A stretch of 64,000 bases of DNA from Edaphocola flava (lineage in GTDB: Bacteria; Bacteroidota; Bacteroidia; Chitinophagales; Chitinophagaceae): positions 1 to 64,000 of the forward strand of contig NZ_SAIQ01000001.1 of assembly GCF_004118155.1 (NCBI RefSeq), given 5' to 3'. Made by a program: the position numbers and the translations under genes. Of this stretch, positions 35,156-43,910 are shown piece by piece. Position 1 is the first letter of the stretch. Each line of letters opens with the position of its first letter. The notes under the pieces were generated by a model that had not been told where the DNA came from, searched no databases, and was given only the letters and a program-made list of their open reading frames with translations.

Positions 35156-36298
35156 ATGGATTTTAAGTACACCGAGACGCAACAGCAGATTGCGGAAATG
35201 GTTAGGGATTTCGCCAATAAGGAAATTCGCCCAAATATGATGGAATGGGATGAGCAACAAATCTTCCCTGTAGATTTGTTCCGTAAGATGGGTGAACTGG
35301 GCCTGATGGGCGTATTGGTTCCTCAAAAATACGGTGGTGCAGAGCTTTCCTACTTTGAATATATTACAGTAGTAAGCGAGGTAGCTAAAGTATGTAGCTC
35401 TATCGGCTTATCTACAGCAGCACATAACTCTTTATGTACCGGTCACATCCTGTATTTCGGTAATGAAGAGCAAAAACAAAAATACCTGCCTAAGCTGGCC
35501 ACTGGTGAGTGGATCGGTGCATGGGGTCTGACTGAAGCAAATACCGGCTCTGATGCAGGTAACATGCGTTGTACAGCCACCCGCGATGGTGATGATTGGG
35601 TACTGAATGGTACTAAAAACTGGATTACACACGGTATTTCCGGCAATGTAGCGGTAGTACTGGCCCGTACCGGTGAACCAAGAACCCGTAATAATGTAAC
35701 AGCATTTATCGTAGAAAGAGGTACCCCTGGATTCTCTGCCGGTAAGAAAGAGAACAAACTGGGTATGCGTGCTTCTGAGACCGCTGAGCTGATCTTCGAC
35801 AACTGCCGTATCTCTGATGCACAGCGTATGGGCGAAGTAGGTGAAGGTTTCAAACAAGCAATGAAAGTACTGGATGGTGGCCGTATCTCTATTGCTGCCT
35901 TGTCTTTAGGTATTGCTAAAGGTGCTTACGAAGCTGCTGTTAAGTACGCTAAGGAAAGAGAACAATTTGATCAGCCGATCGCTAACTTCCAGGCTATTGC
36001 CTTTAAGCTGGCCGATATGGCCGTAAAAATTGAAGCGGCAGAAATGCTGATTTACCAGGCTGCAGACCTGAAAAACCGTGGTGAGAAAATGACTAAAGAG
36101 TCTGCTATGGCTAAGATGTATGCTTCTGAAATCTGTGTTCAGGTAGCAACAGATGCCGTACAGGTATTCGGTGGTTATGGCTACACTAAAGACTTCCCGG
36201 CTGAGAAATTCTACCGCGATTCTAAACTGTGTACCATCGGTGAAGGTACAACTGAGATCCAGAAACTGGTTATCTCCCGCGATATCCTGGGGCTGTAA
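35156..36298 (+). CDS. Acyl-CoA dehydrogenase
   Basis: A 380-aa flavoenzyme with the standard ACAD three-domain fold. It introduces the alpha-beta double bond into acyl-CoA and passes electrons to ETF. Visible: GAWGLTEANTGSDAG and WITHGISGNV in the middle domain, GMRASETAEL, VKYAKEREQFDQPI and FGGYGYTKDFPAEKFYRD. The catalytic base is E363 in IGEGTTEIQ, the position used by short-chain and butyryl-CoA types. Length is normal. It follows the HhH gene by 10 nt and ends at a 14-bp hairpin. Confidence 0.94.
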   Translation: MDFKYTETQQQIAEMVRDFANKEIRPNMMEWDEQQIFPVDLFRKMGELGLMGVLVPQKYGGAELSYFEYITVVSEVAKVCSSIGLSTAAHNSLCTGHILYFGNEEQKQKYLPKLATGEWIGAWGLTEANTGSDAGNMRCTATRDGDDWVLNGTKNWITHGISGNVAVVLARTGEPRTRNNVTAFIVERGTPGFSAGKKENKLGMRASETAELIFDNCRISDAQRMGEVGEGFKQAMKVLDGGRISIAALSLGIAKGAYEAAVKYAKEREQFDQPIANFQAIAFKLADMAVKIEAAEMLIYQAADLKNRGEKMTKESAMAKMYASEICVQVATDAVQVFGGYGYTKDFPAEKFYRDSKLCTIGEGTTEIQKLVISRDILGL

Positions 36299-36324
36299 TT
36301 CCCGGTTACGCGTTAATATATTTC

Positions 36325-36365
36325 CAACAAAGGCTTTATTCTTTCACAGAGTAAAGCCTTTGTTG
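36325..36365 (+). terminator. Acyl-CoA dehydrogenase terminator
   Basis: CAACAAAGGCTTTA (36325-36338) pairs exactly with TAAAGCCTTTGTTG (36352-36365), 13-nt loop, directly followed by TATTTTTG. Confidence 0.75.
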
Positions 36366-36373
36366 TATTTTTG
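36366..36373 (+). promoter_or_regulatory. -7 box TATTTTTG, 6 nt before the methyltransferase start
   Basis: TATTTTTG matches TAnnTTTG and ends 6 nt before the ATG at 36380, so the start site would fall at or next to the start codon. It might instead be just the T tract of the preceding terminator. Confidence 0.4.
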
Positions 36374-36379
36374 ACCGAC

Positions 36380-37126
36380 ATGAACATCAGCAAGAATCAG
36401 ATCAAATATATACGCTCTCTGGGCCAGCAGAAATTCCGCAAGGAGCACAACACATATGTGGTGGAAGGTATTAAGAATGCTGCCGAGTGGCTTATGGCCG
36501 GTGTTCCGGTAGAATACCTAGTTGCTACAGAAGACTGGCTGAAGAGCAATCTGAGCCTCTATATCCACCTGGATCGCGATCAGCTGCTGATCGCCACTGA
36601 GGCTGATTTTGAAAAGATATCGGGTTTCAAAACCCCAAATGAGGTATTGCTCACCGTTCCGGTACCAGAAGCACCCCGTAATACGGACTTTAGTAATCAA
36701 TGGGTACTGGTACTTGATCGGGTACAGGATCCGGGCAATATGGGCACTATTATACGCACTGCCGACTGGTTTGGCATCCGTCATATTGTATGCTCTCCGG
36801 AATGTGTAGATATCTACAACCCCAAAGTAGTACAGTCGACTATGGGCAGCTTTCTGAGGGTAGCCGTACATACACAGGACCTGTATATGTTCCTGGAAAC
36901 CCACAAGCATATTCCATCCTATGCAGCCGTATTGGGAGGACAGCCGCTGGCCACACTGGGACAGGCACCAAAGGGATTTATTATCATGGGCAATGAGAGT
37001 AAAGGCATATCTGAAGAAGTGCAGCAACTGGCCACGACAGGTATCACCATACCCCGCATCGGCGAGGCTGAATCGCTGAATGTATCCGTAGCAACAGGCA
37101 TCATCTGCCATGCGCTGATCGGATAG
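36380..37126 (+). CDS. TrmH/SpoU-family RNA 2'-O-methyltransferase
   Basis: A 248-aa SPOUT-class enzyme that methylates ribose 2'-OH in rRNA or tRNA using SAM. An N-terminal substrate-binding domain (NISKNQIKYIRSLGQQKFR) precedes the knotted catalytic domain with the three SpoU motifs: VLDRVQDPGNMGTIIRTADW, IIMGNESKGISEEV, and IPRIGEAESLNVSVATGI. Start: ATG 36380; a TTG at 36371 would add three residues but lies in the putative -7 box. Exact RNA target cannot be read. Ends at a 22-bp bidirectional terminator. Confidence 0.9.
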   Translation: MNISKNQIKYIRSLGQQKFRKEHNTYVVEGIKNAAEWLMAGVPVEYLVATEDWLKSNLSLYIHLDRDQLLIATEADFEKISGFKTPNEVLLTVPVPEAPRNTDFSNQWVLVLDRVQDPGNMGTIIRTADWFGIRHIVCSPECVDIYNPKVVQSTMGSFLRVAVHTQDLYMFLETHKHIPSYAAVLGGQPLATLGQAPKGFIIMGNESKGISEEVQQLATTGITIPRIGEAESLNVSVATGIICHALIG

Positions 37127-37162
37127 CTATCAAAATACCACAGTAAACATACATCGTAACAA

Positions 37163-37209
37163 TATTAAAAGCGTATGAGGAGCCCTTGGCTCCTCATACG
37201 CTTTTAATA
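37163..37209. terminator. Bidirectional terminator, 22-bp perfect stem
   Basis: Arms 37163-37184 and 37188-37209 are exact reverse complements around CTT, between the convergent methyltransferase and rmuC genes. Confidence 0.88.
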
Positions 37210-37280
37210 CTAACCTGGATAGCATATTGATCAACGCTCCCTACCGGCAATCATTTGCGGTTGTACAGAAATGCAGTCTT

Positions 37281-38723
37281 CTACTCTTCGCTATCTTCAT
37301 GCCACAAGAGCGCATCCATATCATCTTTTATATCCACCCCATTCTCATTAATTTCGGTTTCAATCTTTTGCTGTGCTGTAGCAGCAGGCAGCTCCTGTAC
37401 TTTTCTCAGCTGCCGCTCAATAGCCCTGCTGCGCACGCCTGCCTGGTCTATAGTATTGGTCGCCTCCTGTAGTTTTTTACGGGTCTTCTCCAGCACTGTA
37501 CCAAACTTCACAAATTCGGTCTTCACCACGGCCAGTAAGTCCCAGACTTCGCTGCTGCGCTTTTCTATAGCCAGGGTACGGAAACCCATCTGCAAGCTGC
37601 TCAATAAGGCACTCAAGGTCGTAGGACCGGTAATGGTTATTTTATAATCCTTCTGCAATTGTTCAAACAATCCCGGGGTCCTCAGCACCTCTGCATACAG
37701 GCTTTCAAAGGGTAAGAACATAATCCCGTATTCGGTAGTATTGGGTGGGTCAATATACTTTTCGCGAATATCCCTTGCACTTTTAAGGATCGCCTGTCTG
37801 AACGATTTTTTCAATTCCTCTATCCGTTCTGTATTGCCCTCGTCATAAGCCTCAACCAGCGCCTCATAATCCTCTTTAGGGAATTTAGAGTCTATCGGCA
37901 GCCAAAGTGTTTTTTCCAGGTGGTTATTATTGGGCAGTTTAATAGCAAATTCTACAATGGCACCACTACCGGCCTTAGTCTTTACATTCTTCTCATATTG
38001 TTCATTAGTCAGCAGGTCTTCGAGAATATTAGCCAGCTGGTATTCACCCAATATACCCCTGGATTTGACATTGCTCATTACCTTCTTGATGTCCCCTACA
38101 CTGCTGGCCAGTATCTGCATTTCACCCAGCCCTTTATGCACCAGCTCCAACCGCTCACTGATGAGCGTAAAAGAGTCATTAAACCGCTTCTCCAGGGTAG
38201 ATTGCAGCTTCTCCTCTACCGTATGGCGCATTTCATCGAGCTTCTTGCTATTCTCCTCCTGCAGGTGATACAGTTTACGTTCTACCGTCTCCCGGATCTT
38301 TTCCAGTTTCAGCTCAGTATCGCCTTTGATCTGCTCCTGCTTCAGATTCAGATCATTAAACTTTTGTCGTTGCAATTCATTCAATTCGCGGACATTACTA
38401 CCGAATTGGTCTTCAAATGACTTCAATCCCCTGCCCAGCTCCGATCGGGTATCTTTAGCATAGCCCAGCAACAGTTCATTCAGGTCTTTCAACCCGGCAT
38501 TAAGTTCCAGGCGCAGTTCCTGTGCCATGCGTTGCATCTCGCTCCGGTTTTGAGCAAGCTCTGTCCTTAATAAGGGATCAATCTGCCCCAATTGCCAGTT
38601 ACTCTTCTCTACTGCGGCACTTAAGGCATCATGATTCCCCCGTGGTTTGCGGAATAGGATAAGGAGTACAATAGCGATCAGCAGCGATAAGCTGACAAGG
38701 AGCAATACTTCGGTCAGTGTCAT
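37281..38723 (-). CDS. rmuC: DNA recombination protein RmuC
   Basis: A 480-aa protein: one N-terminal membrane helix (about 5-24), a long coiled coil (about 35-215, many heptads such as KLEKIRETVERKLYHLQEE), then the RmuC nuclease-like domain with SVGDIKKVMSNVKSRGILGE, LWLPIDSKFPKEDYEAL, and IMFLPFESLYAEV. RmuC limits inversion at short inverted repeats and is thought to be a PD-(D/E)xK nuclease. The abundance of long perfect inverted repeats in this window makes its presence notable, though no link is shown. Monocistronic. Confidence 0.92.
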   Translation of the reverse strand: MTLTEVLLLVSLSLLIAIVLLILFRKPRGNHDALSAAVEKSNWQLGQIDPLLRTELAQNRSEMQRMAQELRLELNAGLKDLNELLLGYAKDTRSELGRGLKSFEDQFGSNVRELNELQRQKFNDLNLKQEQIKGDTELKLEKIRETVERKLYHLQEENSKKLDEMRHTVEEKLQSTLEKRFNDSFTLISERLELVHKGLGEMQILASSVGDIKKVMSNVKSRGILGEYQLANILEDLLTNEQYEKNVKTKAGSGAIVEFAIKLPNNNHLEKTLWLPIDSKFPKEDYEALVEAYDEGNTERIEELKKSFRQAILKSARDIREKYIDPPNTTEYGIMFLPFESLYAEVLRTPGLFEQLQKDYKITITGPTTLSALLSSLQMGFRTLAIEKRSSEVWDLLAVVKTEFVKFGTVLEKTRKKLQEATNTIDQAGVRSRAIERQLRKVQELPAATAQQKIETEINENGVDIKDDMDALLWHEDSEE

Positions 38724-38825
38724 ATAAAAGTTGTTGATAAAGCAGGTATAATAGCACCCTGCTCTACCTGTAAAGATACCCCATCTCCCCGCGATCTGCT
38801 GCAGTCCTTAAGGGATAAACTTATG

Positions 38826-38864
38826 CACAGCCATATATGAGCAGTTGCTTCATATATGGCTGTG
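38826..38864. other. 15-bp inverted repeat between rplL and rmuC
   Basis: CACAGCCATATATGA (38826-38840) pairs exactly with 38850-38864 around a 9-nt loop. It follows the rplL terminator in the leftward direction and precedes rmuC; it may be a second terminator or an rmuC leader element. Confidence 0.5.
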
Positions 38865-38873
38865 TACAAACGA

Positions 38874-38903
38874 CAAAAGGTCTCCCTCATGGGAGACCTT
38901 TTG
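38874..38903 (-). terminator. rplKAJL operon terminator
   Basis: CAAAAGGTCTCCC (38874-38886), TCAT, and the exact reverse complement (38891-38903), 20 nt after the rplL stop codon. It ends the operon before any rpoB gene. Confidence 0.82.
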
Positions 38904-38923
38904 AATAATATGGTTGAGAAGAA

Positions 38924-39295
38924 TTAAGCTAATTCAACTTCAGCACCAGCTTCAGTTAATTTTGCTTTCAGGTCTTCAGCAGTTGCTTTATCAACACCTT
39001 CTTTAACAGCTTTAGGAGCGCCGTCAACTAATTCTTTAGCTTCTTTCAGACCTAAACCAGTTAAATCTTTTACGATTTTAACAACGTTCAGTTTAGAAGC
39101 ACCTGCGCTTTTCAGGATTACATCAAAGCTAGTTTTTTCAGCTGCTGCTGCTGCACCGTCGCCACCTGCTGCTACAACTACTGCTGCTGCTGCTGGTTCG
39201 ATACCGTATTCAGATTTCAGGAAATCTGCTAATTCTTGAACTTCTTTAACTGTTAAGTTAACTAATGATTCGGCTAATGCTTTAACGTCTGCCAT
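38924..39295 (-). CDS. rplL: 50S ribosomal protein L7/L12
   Basis: A 123-aa acidic stalk protein: N-terminal dimerisation region ([21 protein letters not shown]), Ala/Gly-rich hinge (about 36-52), and C-terminal factor-binding domain ([20 protein letters not shown], then [20 protein letters not shown]). It recruits translation GTPases. Last gene of rplKAJL; rpoB does not follow. Confidence 0.97.
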   Translation of the reverse strand: MADVKALAESLVNLTVKEVQELADFLKSEYGIEPAAAAVVVAAGGDGAAAAAEKTSFDVILKSAGASKLNVVKIVKDLTGLGLKEAKELVDGAPKAVKEGVDKATAEDLKAKLTEAGAEVELA

Positions 39296-39393
39296 TTTTA
39301 TAAGATTTTAATCGTTTTTTAAATAATTTATATAAGATACTGGAAGCCTAAATTAGGTCCTATATTAAGCTGCCACAGGCAACTTAAGGATGA

Positions 39394-39969
39394 TTACTCC
39401 GCTGCAGGAGTCTCTGGTGCTTCTGGAGCTTCCGGAGCCTCTGGTGCTGGTGCTTCTTCTGTAGCAGCAGCTTCTGCACCGTTTTCGTCTCTGTTTTGTA
39501 AAGCAGAGATTACGCGGCTGATTGGAGATTGTAACAAACCGATAACTTCGCCGATAAGCTCGTTTTTGGTTTTGATGTTTTTCAGCTGAGTCAGAGATTC
39601 GTCACCTACGAACAGATCTTCACCGATCAGGGCTGCTTTTAACACTGGTCTGTCACCAGGGTTATCTTTACGGAAAGCAGACAGGATTACAGCTGGTTCT
39701 TTAGGAGAATCAGAGAACATTAAAGCAGTAACACCGTGCAGGGCATCGTACAGGCCAGCATACTTCTCTTCATTCAGGCTTTCTAATGCCTTTTTGATCA
39801 GAGTATTCTTAGCTACGGTCATTTCCACTTCTTTCTCGAAGCAGGCACGACGGATGGTGCTGATTTGTGCTACAGTTAAAGACTCGGTATTTGTAATATA
39901 GAAATTACTATACTGAGAGAATTTATTCTTTAAAAGCTCAATTGCTTCTTGTTTTTGAGCAGTTGTCAT
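39394..39969 (-). CDS. rplJ: 50S ribosomal protein L10
   Basis: A 191-aa protein with the L10 N-terminal RNA-binding domain (AQKQEAIELLKNKFSQYSNF, ISTIRRACFEKEVEMTVAKN) and the helical C-terminus that carries L7/L12 dimers. The last ~20 residues are an Ala/Pro/Glu repeat tail (APEAPEAPEAPETPAAE), an added low-complexity extension. Position between rplA and rplL is standard. Confidence 0.96.
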   Translation of the reverse strand: MTTAQKQEAIELLKNKFSQYSNFYITNTESLTVAQISTIRRACFEKEVEMTVAKNTLIKKALESLNEEKYAGLYDALHGVTALMFSDSPKEPAVILSAFRKDNPGDRPVLKAALIGEDLFVGDESLTQLKNIKTKNELIGEVIGLLQSPISRVISALQNRDENGAEAAATEEAPAPEAPEAPEAPETPAAE

Positions 39970-40036
39970 TGTTTTAAATAATTTAATTCCGTTTGACAGG
40001 AAATGTTAATGAATGTGTTTCGCTAAACGCTAAGTA

Positions 40037-40729
40037 TTAAGATACAGATTTTGCATCAACAGTAATACCAGGGCCCATAGAAGGAGCAATGGTAACACCT
40101 TTAACGTAAGTACCTTTTGCTGTAGCAGGCTTCATGCGCACCAGAGTATTGATTAACTCCTGAGCATTTTCAGCAATCTTTGCAGGCTCGAAAGATACGC
40201 GACCTACAGATGCGTGAATGATACCAGCTTTATCTACTTTGAAAGCGATTTTACCACCTTTTACATCGTTTACAGCAGCAGCTACATCATTAGTAACAGT
40301 TCCTGTTTTAGGATTTGGCATCAGGTTACGAGGACCTAACACTTTACCTAAACGACCAATTTTAGGCATAACGGATGGAGTAGCGATGATTACATCGATA
40401 TCAGTCCAACCACCTTCAATCTTGGTAATGAATTCATCCAGACCAACGAAGTCTGCACCAGCTGCTGTAGCCTCTGCTTCTTTATCAGCAGGACACAGAA
40501 CTAATACTTTCTTAGTTTTACCGGTACCGTGTGGTAAAGTTACTGTACCACGCAGTGCCTGGTCTGCTTTTTTAGGATCGATACCTAAACGAACGTGAAC
40601 GTCAACAGAACTATCGAAGTTAGTACAGTTCACTTCTTTCACCAGCTGAGCGGCTTCGCCCAGGGAGTAAGACTTATTTTTATCAACTTTAGCTTCTGCA
40701 GCTTTTCTTTTTTTAGTTAAGGTTGCCAT
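40037..40729 (-). CDS. rplA: 50S ribosomal protein L1
   Basis: A 230-aa L1 protein: [40 protein letters not shown], the [20 protein letters not shown] loop, and [19 protein letters not shown]1 forms the mobile stalk that moves E-site tRNA and, in other bacteria, represses its own operon. It starts 41 nt after rplK. Confidence 0.97.
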   Translation of the reverse strand: MATLTKKRKAAEAKVDKNKSYSLGEAAQLVKEVNCTNFDSSVDVHVRLGIDPKKADQALRGTVTLPHGTGKTKKVLVLCPADKEAEATAAGADFVGLDEFITKIEGGWTDIDVIIATPSVMPKIGRLGKVLGPRNLMPNPKTGTVTNDVAAAVNDVKGGKIAFKVDKAGIIHASVGRVSFEPAKIAENAQELINTLVRMKPATAKGTYVKGVTIAPSMGPGITVDAKSVS

Positions 40730-40770
40730 TGTAACAACAATTTTTTAATTTAGGAATGAACTAATAGGGT

Positions 40771-41214
40771 TTAGTCTTGCCAAGGTGCAGCACCTTCTAC
40801 AGTAAGACCCATGCTACGTGCTGTACCAGCTACCATTTTCATAGCGCTTTCAGTGGTAAAGCAGTTTAAATCGCTCATTTTATCTTTTGCGATTTCTTCA
40901 ACTTGTGCCCAAGTTACTTTTCCTACTTTGTTACGATTAGGCTCTTTTGAACCGTTTTTGATTTTTGCATGCTCCATTAACTGAACAGCAGCAGGAGGGG
41001 TTTTGATAACAAAATCGAATGATTTGTCAGTATACACAGTGATCAGAACAGGTAATACTTTACCAGGTTTGTCCTGAGTACGTGCGTTGAACTGCTTACA
41101 GAATTCCATGATGTTTACACCTTTAGAACCCAGAGCAGGACCGATTGGTGGCGCAGGGTTTGCCTGACCGCCTTTACACTGGAGCTTTACATAGCCCGAA
41201 ATTTCTTTAGCCAT
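40771..41214 (-). CDS. rplK: 50S ribosomal protein L11
   Basis: A 147-aa L11: [40 protein letters not shown], and a C-terminal rRNA-binding domain ending [19 protein letters not shown]. First gene of the operon with its own complete promoter; secE and nusG, which normally precede it, are absent here. Confidence 0.97.
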   Translation of the reverse strand: MAKEISGYVKLQCKGGQANPAPPIGPALGSKGVNIMEFCKQFNARTQDKPGKVLPVLITVYTDKSFDFVIKTPPAAVQLMEHAKIKNGSKEPNRNKVGKVTWAQVEEIAKDKMSDLNCFTTESAMKMVAGTARSMGLTVEGAAPWQD

Positions 41215-41294
41215 TGCTTAAAATTATTGGTATTAACGAGTAATTTTTAACTCTCCCAAACCTACATATATAATATGCAGATTTTTTGAGGATG

Positions 41295-41326
41295 CAAAGG
41301 TAAGATATTATTTTTCATAATCCAAA
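41295..41326 (-). promoter_or_regulatory. rplKAJL promoter (TTTG-N20-TACCTTTG)
   Basis: Minus-strand TTTG (41323-41326), 20 nt, TACCTTTG (41295-41302). This is the same geometry as the leftward promoters at the left edge and about 80 nt upstream of rplK, leaving room for an L1-type control leader. Confidence 0.8.
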
Positions 41327-41382
41327 ACTTTTATTTCATCCTCTTTCTGAATTCGTAAAGATACTACATTTATATTATATAG

Positions 41383-41390
41383 TACCTTTG
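41383..41390 (+). promoter_or_regulatory. -7 box TACCTTTG, 6 nt before the cyclo-ligase ATG
   Basis: TACCTTTG matches the consensus and ends 6 nt before ATG 41397. The start site would then coincide with the start codon, implying a leaderless or nearly leaderless mRNA. It also overlaps a TTG at 41388 that would otherwise be a possible start. Confidence 0.55.
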
Positions 41391-41396
41391 AAAATT

Positions 41397-41969
41397 ATGA
41401 TGACCAAAGAACAACTGCGCAAAATCTACCTGGAGCAACGTAAAGCAATTACCGAACAGGAACGGAACAAAATGGATGATCTGCTGCTGATACAATTGCA
41501 GCGCATACCACTCATGCAGGTACAAACCCTGTTCAGTTATATTCCTATGGAGCATATGGCAGAACCCAATACATATTTTTTTACCCAATATCTAGAAACG
41601 ATTATTCCGGAACTGCGTACGGCCTACCCCATCACCGATCTGAAAAATAGCACAATGGAGGCTTACCTGGCTGATGATGAAACCGAATTTGTTAAAAATC
41701 GCTTCGGAACGATAGAGCCCGTGAGCACACAAATTGTGCCTCCGGGAAGTATAGACCTCATCTTCACGCCCCTGCTGGTAGCCGATGAGCAGGGCTACAG
41801 GGTGGGCTTCGGTAAAGGTATTTATGATAAATACCTGAGTAAATGCAGACCCGACTCCCTAAAAATCGGTTTCTGCTATTTTGAGCCCGTAGCGGAGATT
41901 TCTGATATTCATGAAAATGATATACCTTTAGACATCCTTATAACCCCCCACAATACATTTGTGTTTTAA
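41397..41969 (+). CDS. 5-formyltetrahydrofolate cyclo-ligase
   Basis: A 190-aa enzyme of folate metabolism that converts 5-formyl-THF to 5,10-methenyl-THF with ATP. Motifs: MTKEQLRKIYLEQRKAI at the N-terminus, VQTLFSYIPM, then IDLIFTPLLVADEQGYRVGF and GKGIYDKYLS (ATP/phosphate site). Starts at 41397 or at the adjacent 41400 ATG are both possible. The downstream lipoprotein gene begins 5 nt after the stop. Confidence 0.92.
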   Translation: MMTKEQLRKIYLEQRKAITEQERNKMDDLLLIQLQRIPLMQVQTLFSYIPMEHMAEPNTYFFTQYLETIIPELRTAYPITDLKNSTMEAYLADDETEFVKNRFGTIEPVSTQIVPPGSIDLIFTPLLVADEQGYRVGFGKGIYDKYLSKCRPDSLKIGFCYFEPVAEISDIHENDIPLDILITPHNTFVF

Positions 41970-41974
41970 ACAGA

Positions 41975-42658
41975 ATGCCCATGAAGTATACAAGTGTTTT
42001 AAGTATGTTAGGCATCGCCCTGATCTGCGCAGCAGGAACCTCCTGCAAAAAACCAAAACCAATTGATCCGACCAACGAAGGTATTGCCGACTTCATGCCG
42101 ACCAATACGCAGAACTGGTGGTTATACGAAGCCAGCGATGGTACAATCTTTAAAAGATATTATACCGGAAGGGATACGGTAGTAGACCAGTTTAACTATA
42201 ACCTGTTCGAACAGGTAGATACCAATACGGGTACGATCGTAAAAGAATTCTATGCCAAGTTTGAAGGCAACTACTATACCCTGCTTAAAGTAGACAACAG
42301 TGGCAGTGCTTATGTAAAATCACAGGTACTGAACGGTGATCCTAAAGTGGGCGATGAGTGGACCTCTAACGGTAGCTTTAATTACGGAGTGAACATCCCT
42401 ACCAAACTGGAAAGTAAAGTGATGTCTGTAAACGGCACTTTTACCCTGAATAATAACATAGTCCTGGACAGTGTTATAGAAGTAAAAAGTGACCTGTATG
42501 GCAAATTGAACTTTGTAACCTGGACCAATTGCGGTACCATTACCATGAAGTTCCGTAAGAACGTAGGGGTCATCAGCGAAAATTATGATATCAATGTGGC
42601 CGGTTTCTTCCAGAAACAATATTCCAACCACATCCTGAACTATCACCTGCAGCCATAA
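41975..42658 (+). CDS. Lipoprotein, unknown function
   Basis: A 227-aa protein with an SPII signal (MKYTSVLSMLGIALICAAGTSC, lipobox GTSC) counted from the Met at 41981; the ATG at 41975 adds two residues. The mature part is beta-rich with many Thr, Asn and aromatic residues (NTQNWWLYEASDGTIFKRYY). I recognise no family. It follows the cyclo-ligase by 5 nt, which implies shared transcription but not shared function. Confidence 0.7.
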   Translation: MPMKYTSVLSMLGIALICAAGTSCKKPKPIDPTNEGIADFMPTNTQNWWLYEASDGTIFKRYYTGRDTVVDQFNYNLFEQVDTNTGTIVKEFYAKFEGNYYTLLKVDNSGSAYVKSQVLNGDPKVGDEWTSNGSFNYGVNIPTKLESKVMSVNGTFTLNNNIVLDSVIEVKSDLYGKLNFVTWTNCGTITMKFRKNVGVISENYDINVAGFFQKQYSNHILNYHLQP

Positions 42659-42677
42659 CAAGAATCTGAATTTAGTT

Positions 42678-42723
42678 TATATAAAAAAGAAGGATGCTAT
42701 TCAGCATCCTTCTTTTTTATATA
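42678..42723. terminator. Bidirectional terminator, 21-bp perfect stem
   Basis: Arms 42678-42698 and 42703-42723 with an ATTC loop; the core AGAAGGATGCT lies between paired A/T tracts. It separates the convergent lipoprotein and T9SS protein genes. Confidence 0.88.
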
Positions 42724-42737
42724 TCAGGTACTCCTGA

Positions 42738-43763
42738 CTATTTAATAAACTTACCTACTTGTTTTGCAGTAGCCTTCTCATTGTACACTTCATAGAAGTA
42801 AGTACCCTGTGCATAATGGCTCAGATCAATTTGTTTCTGAACACCACTAATTGTTTCCTGGTGCATCACCTGACCTAAAGTATTATAGATTACCAGTGTG
42901 TTGCGCTGCGGAGCAGTAACTTTCTGTTCGAAGATCACATAATCTTTAGCAGGGTTTGGATATACCGTAAAGCCCAGGTTCTGACTAGGAATACCTTTCA
43001 GGCTGCTGGTACCCGCGCTCCAGAACAGCTCTACTTTATCAATGAACATTGTATTATTCACATAATATCCGGTTGCAGTATCGGATGCACTTGCTGCTGA
43101 TACAAAACCCACTACCAGTGTATCTGTAGCTGTATTGCTGCTGCTGTTATACATAACCGGTACAATATACTTCTGGTATCCGCCCGCGTTTGGTGGCACC
43201 ATAGTGAAGCCTTCTCCGATCAGTGCCATAGAATCGGCAGTAATCTTTTTATAAGCCAGTACAAATGCCAGACCGGTATCATGGTTGCTCGCCGGTGCAT
43301 TGATATATGCCGTTACACTATCAGCTCTCTTACCATACATCGGTGTACCGTTTGTATAAGTAAACAGGTCCATAGGATTTACATTACCACCATTCTGTGC
43401 CTGCAGGAACGCTACCAGGTTCAGATTAGGTTTAGCATTGGTAAATAATGCCGGAACAGCTTTTAAGGTATCACCGAAATTCTTGGTCATGATCTTTGCA
43501 CAATAATCACCCTCATATTTATCGGCAGATTTATAGAGTTGCTTCTGTGGTGTAAAAGGCATACCACTGATAATTAAGAATGGTCCCACCTGATTGTCCA
43601 GGACATCATCGGTAGCATACCAGGCTGTAGGGCGCTCCAGCTGGTATAGTCCGCTTGGTGCAACCCAGGCCTCATAAGTACCGTTAGTAATTGTTGGGGT
43701 TTGTGCCATACTGGCTGTAGCAGCCAGCATCACAGCGGAAATGGTGAATAGAATTCGTTTCAT
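42738..43763 (-). CDS. T9SS sorting-domain protein, PCMD-like
   Basis: A 341-aa secreted protein. Start at ATG 43763 gives a clean SPI signal (MKRILFTISAVMLAATASMAQ). The body (about 25-255) has the NGTYEAW, RPTAWYATDD and GDYCAKIMT phrases of Bacteroidota beta-sandwich domains related to the putative carbohydrate-metabolism (PCMD) group; similarity is by eye only. The C-terminal ~75 residues (FTVYPNPAKDYVIFE to KQVGKFIK) are a type A T9SS sorting domain. Likely cell-surface or released; ligand unknown. Confidence 0.78.
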   Translation of the reverse strand: MKRILFTISAVMLAATASMAQTPTITNGTYEAWVAPSGLYQLERPTAWYATDDVLDNQVGPFLIISGMPFTPQKQLYKSADKYEGDYCAKIMTKNFGDTLKAVPALFTNAKPNLNLVAFLQAQNGGNVNPMDLFTYTNGTPMYGKRADSVTAYINAPASNHDTGLAFVLAYKKITADSMALIGEGFTMVPPNAGGYQKYIVPVMYNSSSNTATDTLVVGFVSAASASDTATGYYVNNTMFIDKVELFWSAGTSSLKGIPSQNLGFTVYPNPAKDYVIFEQKVTAPQRNTLVIYNTLGQVMHQETISGVQKQIDLSHYAQGTYFYEVYNEKATAKQVGKFIK

Positions 43764-43859
43764 TTTATTATGTTTAAATAGTTGTACAACAAAACTAAAG
43801 CTCAAATATAACTATTAAATACTTTAAGAGAAATACCCCGATAGTTATTATCCTGCAAA

Positions 43860-43889
43860 AAAGGCTTTACGGATTACCGTAAAGCCTTT
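43860..43889 (-). terminator. M1 peptidase terminator
   Basis: AAAGGCTTTACGG (43860-43872), ATTA, and the exact reverse complement (43877-43889), 21 nt beyond the M1 peptidase stop codon. Confidence 0.8.
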
Positions 43890-43910
43890 CTGGTTAATGT
43901 GTTTTGCTGT

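Noticed and set aside
39394-39450. Imperfect repeats encoding APEAP in rplJ, considered as a sequence repeat array
   Set aside because: It is a short low-complexity protein tail, not a spaced repeat; no CRISPR-like spacing anywhere in the window.
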